Source: Hemerocallis citrina (lineage: Eukaryota; Streptophyta; Magnoliopsida; Asparagales; Asphodelaceae). From it: a DNA stretch of 64,000 nucleotides. Position numbers and translations under genes: made by a program. The notes beneath the pieces are model-generated. The model did not search any database. It saw only the letters and a list, made by a program, of their open reading frames with translations, and was not told the origin of the DNA. The first letter of the stretch is position 1. Each line of letters begins with the position of its first letter. The stretch covers positions 100,948,953 through 101,012,952 of the forward strand of contig CM030366.1 in assembly GCA_017893485.1 (NCBI GenBank), in the 5' to 3' direction. Shown one piece after another: positions 56,423 to 64,000 of the stretch.

Positions 56423-56830
56423 CACTACAAAACGCACAGGCTATAGCGGCATTTTTTGGTGCCGTTATAGTCCATAACGGTGCTTCTGAAATCGCCGCTA
56501 AAAATGCCGTTACAACGTGCGTCATTATAGCTATATGGGCTATCGCGGCGTTTACCGCCGCCGCCGCTATAAGGTGTCCACCTATAACGGCATTGCCAAA
56601 CCGCCATTACAGGAGCATTTCCGTTTCAAAGTTTTTGAAAAAAGTAGAGCTATAGCGGCGTTTTTCCAAGCGCCAGAATTGCTCCCCTGAATAATAGCTA
56701 GCATTGGTACACTACAGTGGCACTTGTCTAGCGCCGCAATACAGGGTACTCAAAAGCAGTAGTATCTATTGTGGCGTTTCTTGGTAAACACCGCGATAGG
56801 TCGGTTTTTTTTTTTTTGGCATTTCGTTAT
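56423..56830 (+). mobile_element. CACTA transposon end with 'tatagcggc' subterminal repeats
   Basis: CACTACAAAACGC at 56423 is preceded by AGG. Over the next ~400 bp 'tatagcggc(g)ttttt', 'gccgttatag' and 'taacggc' recur in both orientations, the usual architecture of plant CACTA ends. The partner end is not in the window, or not recognisable. The frames at 56401-56655 and 56425-56607 are repeat translations. Confidence 0.7.
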
Positions 56831-57124
56831 AAAATTTTGAATTAAAAAAATCAGTAATTAATCGCATATTACAAATACATGTAATCATATTAAAGTTAAA
56901 TGCTTAAATCATAAAATCAATAATAACATCATAATCAAGAACCAAAAGTCACACATCACAAAAAACAACTCAATAAAAAATAAAATATGTAACACATATA
57001 AACTGTCATACAACGAGTGTCAAATGTATATATTTGTATATATTGTACAACACTTAGTTATTCCAAAATATAGACATAATTTCTACAAAACATTTCAAAA
57101 AAAGTCCAAATTCGACAAACTACA

Positions 57125-57232
57125 GCAGGGGAGTCTCCTTGTGTGGCTCACTGTTGATTCCAATTCCATCGTTATTTTGTCCTAGTGTATGTGCGTGACT
57201 GAAAACCGATGGAATACGCTGGCCCTATAGAA
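57125..57232 (-). pseudogene. Possible last exon of an unknown gene inside the CACTA element
   Basis: On the minus strand QRIPSVFSHAHTLGQNNDGI continues to EPHKETPLL and a TAG at about 57125. Composition is protein-like and differs from the AT-rich surroundings. The place, near a CACTA end, would suit a transposon gene's 3' exon. No family is recognised. Confidence 0.25.
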
Positions 57233-60200
57233 AAAATATAAACATTTCATCATCAATTTGTCAAACAAAAGAAGCAGTTGTTATTAGGGACTTGGATGGT
57301 GCGAAAGAGAGGCTTAATAAAGAAAATGGATGATTAATAAAGCAATTCATAAAATTAATACAAAAAATCTGAAGTATATCAATAAGAAGCAAAGTTAATT
57401 ATAAGATTGTAGTACACTAAACATTGAAACAAGAAAAGCACTTTTAAGCTTCAGTGAAATTCTGATAGCGTCAAGTCGTTGTACTTATCATATATCATTT
57501 TCCTAGAATACCATATCGTATATCTTATCCTATTGTAAGAAAAATTAAAGAATGGACTAAACTCCCATTAGATGCATTCCAGACACATATTCTGCAATCT
57601 AAAAAAGAAACCAACTTAGTAACCTGAATCACAAGGTTTTCAAGTCTGAATTACGAATTACTATAAGAAATTGAAAAAAGACACAACATAGAAATACATC
57701 ACAAAAAGAGATTAATAATAAATTAAAATGCTGAATGAAATGACAATTTAATTAATTAATGAAGATATTATTACAGTACAAAAAACTCAATAATACAATA
57801 TAGGAGACTAAGGGAATACATCAACCCGAGGAATGCACAGCCAGTACCCAACACAAAGATTTGTAAATGATTAAACTATTATTACGCAGCTGACACAACC
57901 TGACATACATCCTAAAAATCATCTATTTCCATGTCCTAACAAAGTAAACTTCACAATTTGTCCTTCATTTAAGGCCCATGCAACAAAGCAATTACCCTCT
58001 AAGATCATTCTGAAATAGGAGCATAGGATATAAATATAGAAGAAGACGAAAGACATTATATTCAATTTCAGTAAACATTCTTCCTGAAACCAAAGATAGA
58101 GCCAAAGCCCAAAATGAACATATTTTGATACATCGTAGTCTGCCCTGATAGTTCAGATAGAAAACTTACTGACTAAATTATGCGAACACAGAGACATCTA
58201 TACTTGGACAATAATTCCTGCATCCTCCAAGTTTTGTACCATTATATGGTGTGAGAGGAGGTTCCACCCACTACTTATATGCATAAACTTCCCTCAATGA
58301 ATTCGATCGAAGTCATGAAATCTATCCCACTCAACTAGATAGTTTGTTTTTGAACAATAGCTATATAAAGAGACATACACAATAACTTTCTTCCAGCATT
58401 GTTCTAAAGTTTGAACCAATGCATGTTACATATATACATTATTCCTCACCCTCGGAGACAAAAAAATCTCTCTTTTCTACTCTCCCTCAAAATATTTATA
58501 CATATAATGAATAGGCGATCCACTAGATTACTATTAAGATCTCTATTCCCTAAAATAAATCTACACGGAAATTTGATTTGGTATTTACTAATTTTGTCAA
58601 ACCTATATTTACCCAGAACCCTAACCAACTTTAAAATTGTGCAGAATCGACTGTTCAAGCATGCTGAAAGCCATATACCCAATACCCGATGATAAGGTTA
58701 TACAGCTATAATTTTGGGGTCAATTGTACAATTGTTCGATACTCAACCAACCCTAACTGTATTAAAATCAAAATCAACAACATTATGCTTAAGCTTATTA
58801 TAACAACAGTTCATCACCTGTACTATTAAATCACTGAGCCTGACTTGATTAAATTGACCAATCATGACCTCTATGAGATGAAAAATACAGGAACTCTTAA
58901 CATTATCCAACTTGATTTGAACATAAAGCTAATGCCCTGCTAATTAATGTCTTTGAATATATGAAGTTAGAAGCTTCAATGAGGTAGTTTGTGACACATG
59001 CATTGTAAGACAAAAATTACAATGTAAAAATATCATATCAAAATTCTTAAAAGAAAGTGAACTTCCAAATAAAACCATATAGAAGTTGTCATCAGTTATT
59101 TCATTTACGTGGTAGAGTTTAAATTGATGAAAAAGTTAAGAATGTTTACTGTTTAGTACTAGTGTACTACATCAAAAAATTTGTTCTCGACACTAATTAA
59201 ATTTACGATCTTCACTATATATGTTAAAATAAAACTTCTGAAACAAATAAACTTTTCTGATAAATCACATTATGTTAGTGACATCTACAGTGATATGTTT
59301 TGCACAAGTAATTAACTAAATATATATAGTGTTAAATATAGCTCTTAGTTTACCTTAAGATTCTAAACTATGATTAGATTTTGGTTCATGTGATAATAAT
59401 AAAAAAGGACCATAACATGCACATATCAATGGCAGTGTAGTGTCAGCTCATTGTATAATGGAAGAAAAAAGGCTTAGCTAAATTTAGGCTCATGCATTAG
59501 TTTTCTTTGCCTGAAATGAACTTATATGATGGTAGCCTAATATTAGGCATAATTCTCTAATAGGAAAAATTGTATAGAATGTGATTGATGGTATTCTATT
59601 TTTCTTCTTTCCATCTTCCCTTTTGTATTTGGTCATATATTTATGGGGGATAAGATCTGATTTTGGAAGCCTCCTTTCTAACAAATGTTAAATGATTGTA
59701 CATTTTGTATTGTTAAAAATGTATCCTTTGCATATTGTTTCCCTAGAAACTAAATCTTCATAAAAATATGATGATATGCAAGGTTTGAACATGTAATATA
59801 AAATGGATCCTAGTAGGGAGCTGTAAACAGGATAATTTGCACGTGAACGTACCTGCTTATCACTATGATTTGCCAACTTCAGTATTGACTCCTTGAAACT
59901 ACATTCGATAACCAAATTTCTTTTTTACAAACTCATGTATTATTATGACATGATATAAAATACCAAATCTAACGATGCTACAATACAAGAAATATAAATT
60001 AAACCACATCAATACATAAGACCAATACGACTTATAATATCCCAAGAAGATAGGAAAGTTCAACCAACCCGAAGCATAAAAGAAAAGGATCAATTGCAAT
60101 GCTCACTTAGCTCAGTCTTATTAATTAGATGAAGTTTGACAAAGAATTAATGACTTTATTCAGAAATAATAATATACTATGACCATTTGCAGACTGTTCT

Positions 60201-60294
60201 CATTATAATATCAGTGTCGTTGGATTCAAAAATCTTCATCACACTCATGTTTTCATTGTTAATCTTAGAAGGGGCCTTATATCTCATACCAATT
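57233..60294. other. AT-rich interior of the CACTA-like region, no gene supported
   Basis: Three kilobases of AT-rich sequence. The open frames (58411-58692, 59490-60099) lack motifs and look like noise. I see no transposase, tandem array or terminal repeat here. Confidence 0.5.
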
Positions 60295-60580
60295 CACTAC
60301 AAATAAGAAGGCAAACTCCGACGTTTGTTTTGCCCAATCCCGGCGTATATAAATGCTGGGGCTGGACTCCCCGACACTTCGAAAAGCGCCGCCGCAAGTA
60401 CCGTGCTTTCCCCCGCCGCGGTTGCGGAATACTTTCTCCGGCATTTCCAAACGCCGAAGGATGTTACAAGGATATCCCGGCGTTTCCAAATGCCGAATAC
60501 ACCGGGATAAGTTTTTTTTTTTTTAAAATTCCCATTAAAAGACCTATCCCGACATTTGAAAACTCCGGGCTAGATTATAT
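60295..60580 (+). mobile_element. CACTA transposon end with 'ccggcgttt' subterminal repeats
   Basis: CACTACAAATAAGAAGGC at 60295 is followed by GC-rich motifs in both orientations: 'cccggcgt', 'ctccggcatttccaaacgcc', 'cccggcgtttccaaatgccg', 'cccgacatttg'. A typical plant CACTA end, from a different family than that at 56423. Frames over it (60325-60632) are repeat translations. The gene fragments at 60.9-62.5 kb lie just inside it. Confidence 0.7.
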
Positions 60581-60945
60581 TTTTTTTTTTTCTTTTTTTT
60601 TTTTTTACAATTGTGTGGTGGTGGCATATTAGATGAACATCACACAGAAAACTATCAGATAACTCCCACGCATTCAATAGATTTAAATCTCCATTCTAGG
60701 CTAATCATAGTATCCTGCTAAAAAAATGGACTACGAGAAACAGCGAATGGTATAAATAATGTCAACCAAGCAAGAAACGAGAAGAACCATTATACAAGTA
60801 CAAAATAGTGCCATTGTCTATTAAATAGTCTCAAAATCAGAGTCATCTTTATTCATCATAACACAAACATTGTCACTGAGTAAATTGGAATTGCATTACA
60901 AGATGCAATCTCAATTCGGAAAGTGAGGTTTAGACATCTCATTGC

Positions 60946-60968
60946 TTAGGCCTGCAGTCCGATGATGC
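60946..60968 (-). pseudogene. Cu/Zn superoxide dismutase, last exon fragment
   Basis: After the acceptor TTTTATCAG, the minus strand reads the last codons IIGLQA and TAA (60946-60948). Joined in phase with the exon at 61089-61142 it completes the conserved 'ACG.IGL' C-terminus of plant Cu/Zn superoxide dismutases. Only 23 nt; the call depends on the neighbouring exon. Confidence 0.75.
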
Positions 60969-61088
60969 CTGATAAAACGAAAAATTGAAACATATTATAA
61001 AATAGTAAAGACTCTGATTAGTAAACTATCTCAATTTAGAAATATGATTCGAGAAAACATAGGAATTATTGAACACAATGTGACTCAC

Positions 61089-61142
61089 CGCAAGCAATTC
61101 TGCCACCTGCATTTCCAGTGGTCTTGCTCAGCTCATGTCCAC
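61089..61142 (-). pseudogene. Cu/Zn superoxide dismutase, penultimate exon fragment
   Basis: A 54-nt exon between acceptor CCTTTTAG and donor GTGAGT. With split codons it reads GHELSKTTGNAGGRIACG, the signature region of Cu/Zn superoxide dismutase (GNAGxRxxCG), with the cysteine that normally forms the intrasubunit disulfide. 'HELSKTTGNAG' resembles the peroxisomal-type (CSD3-like) isoform. None of the upstream exons with the metal-binding histidines are found between here and 61966; instead nucleoside-transporter exons lie upstream on the same strand. So this is a captured 3' piece, not a working enzyme. Confidence 0.85.
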
Positions 61143-61149
61143 CTAAAAG

Positions 61150-61965
61150 GAAAAAACAAAAAAAAAGATTCAGGTCATTAGATTTCTTGAATAAACTGAA
61201 ATATGGATGACAGCTAACAACAAAAATTGTTGTCCAAGTTTATTGCATCTTCACTCTAGATTCGCACACATGTTAGATAAAGATAAATGACCGAGGTTAC
61301 CATTATCAAGAAATTCTGTAGGTCTAATGAGGCGATGTCTTCTAGTACCTCCTACTGAATATATTGTCAAAAAGATAATAAGCAGAAACATGTTTCTAAC
61401 CAAGCCTAGCTGCTTTAGAGCGATAGTGCCTTACAATTGGTAGTTTCGGGAAGACAAATGCATATAGGATAATACATAGCAACTCAAAAAATGTGGAGAT
61501 TGCGAAAAACATTACTGCAGAATGAAATGAGAATTATTAAAAGGAGTAATGAAGAAGTCACATAACTATTAATTAATTGAAGACAACTAAATATATAGGA
61601 AAATTTATAGTAGAATAGTATGCATTCTCATAATGTTGACATCTTACAATTCAAACCTTTATCGTTTTCTCCCCAAATTAGTCCAAGCAATTTATGTTTA
61701 TATACACATGTTTATATGTAGCAGGTACCTAGACAATATGCACTAGCTATCTATATAAAGGAGATTGATCAAATATATATCCTAGATTAGCTTTATGATA
61801 GATATTTAGGTTAGGATTTTGTTTAGAAGTATGTTTCGAATAGTTCCTAAATAAATGCTACATGCACAAGCAAGCGTACAAAATTGAGAAGAAATAACAA
61901 AAAAAAAAACATCGACAGTTCAGGTCTATAAATTGATATCCACAAGAATAGAATAGATCACGTAC
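61150..61965. other. Spacer between SOD and ENT fragments
   Basis: Mostly AT-rich and intron-like. On the minus strand near 61300-61360 there is a short protein-like stretch (RRHRLIRPTEFLDN) ending at a GTAACC donor-like site; I cannot assign it. If real, it would be a third fragment between the two genes. Confidence 0.3.
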
Positions 61966-62080
61966 AAGCTCGCTCCTTTTCGAAGACCATCTTGGGAATT
62001 CTCAAAAGCTACCTTTGTTATTAATCTCAACGCGGATGTCAGGGCTCCAGAAGCGGAGCAGCCATGCCAGCCAAGAATGA
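61966..62080 (-). pseudogene. Equilibrative nucleoside transporter, exon fragment with frameshift
   Basis: After the acceptor TATACAG, it reads SFLAGMAA. Five extra bases then shift the frame, and the rest (in the shifted frame) reads GALTSALRLITKVAFENSQD and on through KGAS, a hallmark stretch of plant ENT proteins ('SFLAGLAASGALTSALRL'). It ends at a GTACGT donor-like site. In intact ENTs this is a membrane-associated loop and helix of the 11-helix carrier. The insertion and missing neighbours make it non-functional. Confidence 0.85.
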
Positions 62081-62372
62081 CTGTATATGAAATGAACAAA
62101 AATATATGTTAAAAAAATTGCAACTATTATATCCAGAGAAAGAAATGTGTCTGACATTTTCTTCATCCTTCAAATGCATAATTTGAAAATTTTATGAGCT
62201 CTGTACAAAAAACAGCTGAAATCATCAAAGGCCCCTTCATTGCATAATACAATTTCAAGTTTGAGCACGGAATTGGCAGCAAGAATAAGGACAGAAATAG
62301 ATAAATGTGTGCATGTGGACACAAATCTGAAGTATTAGTTTCGGAACATTAATAGAATTGATACATGCATAC

Positions 62373-62496
62373 CTGAATCAGTTCCGGGCACATTAAAGAG
62401 AGATCATCAACCATTCTGCCTTGTACATGAGCATCTGCTACTCCAAATGCTCCACTGAGAATGCATACACCGATAAATGGTCCAATTCCTCCTCTT
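62373..62496 (-). pseudogene. Equilibrative nucleoside transporter, exon fragment
   Basis: A 124-nt exon between an ACATAG acceptor and GTATGC donor, reading GGIGPFIGVCILSGAFGVAD then AHVQGRMVDDLSLMCPELIQ. This matches the ENT family motif 'GxADAxxQGGMxGDLSxMxPEFIQ', with changes (G to R, G to D) at normally conserved glycines. It splices in phase to the exon at 61966-62080. Upstream ENT exons were not found up to the window's hAT-like end. Confidence 0.88.
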
Positions 62497-63492
62497 CTAT
62501 GTTAAACTACATATACAGATATCATGATATTCATCCATGTTAAACTACATATATAGAATACTCTACTAGGAGAACCAAAAGCAATTTTCACATGTTAAAC
62601 TATCGGTAGCATTTTCACATTTTCACAGTTTCACTTCAACAAGGAGAACCAAAAGCAATTGATATCTATAAACTTTAAAAAAAATCTTAGGTGACAGATC
62701 CACGAACATCAACAAATGCTTTGTAGACTTTACGCAGGTGCGCAAATAAACCCAAACAGAGAAATCTAATGCTGTTTATATTTATATATAAAGAGAAGTT
62801 TAAGAAAACCACTAACTAATATTTTCATGATTCGGGTTTCTACTTCACATAAAGGTAAAGATCTTAATCTATATACAAAAGAGGAGTTAAAAAAACAAAC
62901 AAACAAAAACAAGTAGCCAATATTTTCACGATTCCGTATTCACCAATTTTTTTCCCTCATTTTTGGACATTAGAGTGTGAATTCATTAGTTTGAAAACTT
63001 TAAATTTAGCACAACATATAGGCCAGGGAGGGAGGGAGTTTGAACAGAAAACATTACAACTTACCTCATGAACTAATTAATTAAGCTTTACTAACTAAAG
63101 TAATTTAGTTAATGTTTAGTATTTGCGTCCCTTATTTGAGGTTCCTTTGAAATGTGAAATCACCTTTCTTAATATATCAGTGAAAAAATAAATGACTACA
63201 GGCAATAAGCTAAGATTGCCAGCGGTCGAGGGAAAAAGAACTATATGTACTTCCTAAATGGTGAATATAACGAAGCAATAAAGTTTATAAAAAATACTAC
63301 AATGACAAGATTAGAGGCCTAAAAGAATAATGACTTAGCAGACTCTAAACAAGTGCTTGCGATAGTCAACAAGTTTTAACATAAATCCTAACCACACATC
63401 TTGTGAGCACAATCCTAGCACACATAATTAAGTTACCAAACAACATTACAAACAAGTAAAATTGAATGGAAAAAAAAACACATACTCCTTGG
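62497..63492. other. AT-rich sequence, no gene supported
   Basis: Upstream side of the ENT fragments. A short direct duplication ('catgttaaactacatata' at about 62500 and 62540, 'aaggagaaccaaaagcaatt' twice near 62570-62660) is visible. No exon or terminal repeat could be supported. Confidence 0.45.
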
Positions 63493-63690
63493 CAGTGTTC
63501 TAAAAAGCGGCCTAGGCGGCGGCCTAGGCGGCGCCTAGGCGCTAGGCGACCCCCCAACGCCTCGACTAGGGCCTAGGCGTTTATGAAAATCGGAAATGGG
63601 TTCTAGGCGGCTAAAATCGGACCTAGGCGGCGTTTAATCAGTCTAGGCGGGTCTAGGCGGACTAGACCCGCTTAGGCCTTAAGTAATTTA
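63493..63690 (+). mobile_element. hAT-like transposon end rich in CCTAGGCG
   Basis: CAGTGTTCTAAAAAGCGG starts at 63493, in the style of hAT terminal repeats (CAGxG). It is followed by about a dozen GCCTAGGCG/TAGGCGG motifs in both orientations, a subterminal architecture found in many plant hAT-type nonautonomous elements. The other end is beyond the window, so the 8-bp duplication cannot be checked. Confidence 0.55.
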
Positions 63691-63719
63691 AATTTTTAAA
63701 AAAAAGTAAAAAAAAAACC

Positions 63720-64000
63720 CACCACTCTCACTTTCTTCTCCTAATAAAAAAAATAAAAAACCCAAAATCGCGCTCTTCACTTTCACCCCCAAATCGCGCT
63801 CTTCACTTTCACCCCAAATCGCAGCTCCTCTTCCTCTGCCTCCCTCCTCCTTCGCCGTCTTCCTCCGCCTCCCTCCTCCTTTTCCGTCCTCCTCCGCCTC
63901 CCTCCTACAGTCCTACTTCGCCAGTTCGTCGTCCTCATCCGCCTCCCTCCTCCTTCGTCGTCCTCCTCCGCCTCCTCCTTCTCCTCCCTCCGACTCCGCC
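63720..64000. repeat. CT-rich low-complexity tract ('cctcctccgcctccctcc')
   Basis: Runs of 'cctcctcc' and 'cgcctccctcctcctt', with two copies of 'aatcgcgctcttcactttca'. It could be a leader or first exon of a captured gene or simple repeat; the window ends before this can be judged. Confidence 0.6.

Noticed and set aside
60946..61142. A working superoxide dismutase gene
   Set aside because: Only the last two exons are present; no exon with the metal-binding histidines was found in the window.
1..64000. tRNA or rRNA genes
   Set aside because: I looked for tRNA-like arms and conserved rRNA blocks and saw none; TGGTATCAGAGC-type matches are retroelement primer sites.

Overview
The window reads as a repeat-dense intergenic block of a flowering-plant nuclear genome, most likely a eudicot (the species cannot be told from the sequence). 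There are no operons, Shine-Dalgarno sites or compact genes. Instead there are plant-type LTR retrotransposons, CACTA (En/Spm) DNA transposons, tandem arrays and exon fragments with GT..AG borders. I find no intact ordinary host gene.

Layout. 1-2612: probable part of a minus-strand Ty3/gypsy LTR holding a 32-bp tandem array. 2668 to at least 27.5 kb: an old CACTA transposon on the minus strand, with a TNP2-type transposase (23.8-27.5 kb) and a second Ptta/En/Spm-type gene. That second gene is split by a 15.3-kb Tat-lineage gypsy element at 4953-20215 (591-bp LTRs, 5-bp target duplication AGAAT). A related solo LTR (22878-23468, duplication AAGGC) also sits inside the CACTA element. 28.1-36.2 kb: two diverged copies of one repeat in opposite orientation, with broken Ty1/copia pieces between them. 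36.2-48.3 kb: the 3' end of a second Tat-type element (60-bp tandem array, polypurine tract, LTR). Its LTR is interrupted by a 7.6-kb element with 3.5-kb LTRs and only 555 bp inside (40120-47758, duplication CCGGG). 48.5-56.4 kb: a possible CACTA-like end, then a solo LTR (48742-53685) into which a 1.56-kb short-LTR element carrying a kinesin motor fragment has inserted (51947-53508, duplication AAGAG), then unassigned plus-strand exon-like pieces. 56.4-64 kb: two further CACTA ends. The second is followed by same-strand, spliced-looking exons of an equilibrative nucleoside transporter and of a Cu/Zn superoxide dismutase. A hAT-like end rich in CCTAGGCG closes the window.

How the parts work together. 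The 15.3-kb Tat element encodes Gag, then protease, reverse transcriptase, RNase H, archaeal-type RNase H and integrase on the minus strand. Between integrase and its 3' LTR it carries a cassette on the opposite strand: a three-exon gene with a 'putative gypsy type transposon'-like domain and a coiled coil, plus further coiled-coil exons. Related ~222-bp repeats lie on both sides of this cassette. Its LTRs differ at about 2% of positions, so the insertion is fairly young. Even so, pol has two in-frame stops and the antisense genes two more, at least three of the four fitting C-to-T change at CpG or CHG sites. It is therefore probably silenced and not autonomous now. The most notable content is the gene capture (kinesin in an LTR element, ENT plus SOD in a CACTA-type element) and the antisense gene cassette of the Tat element.
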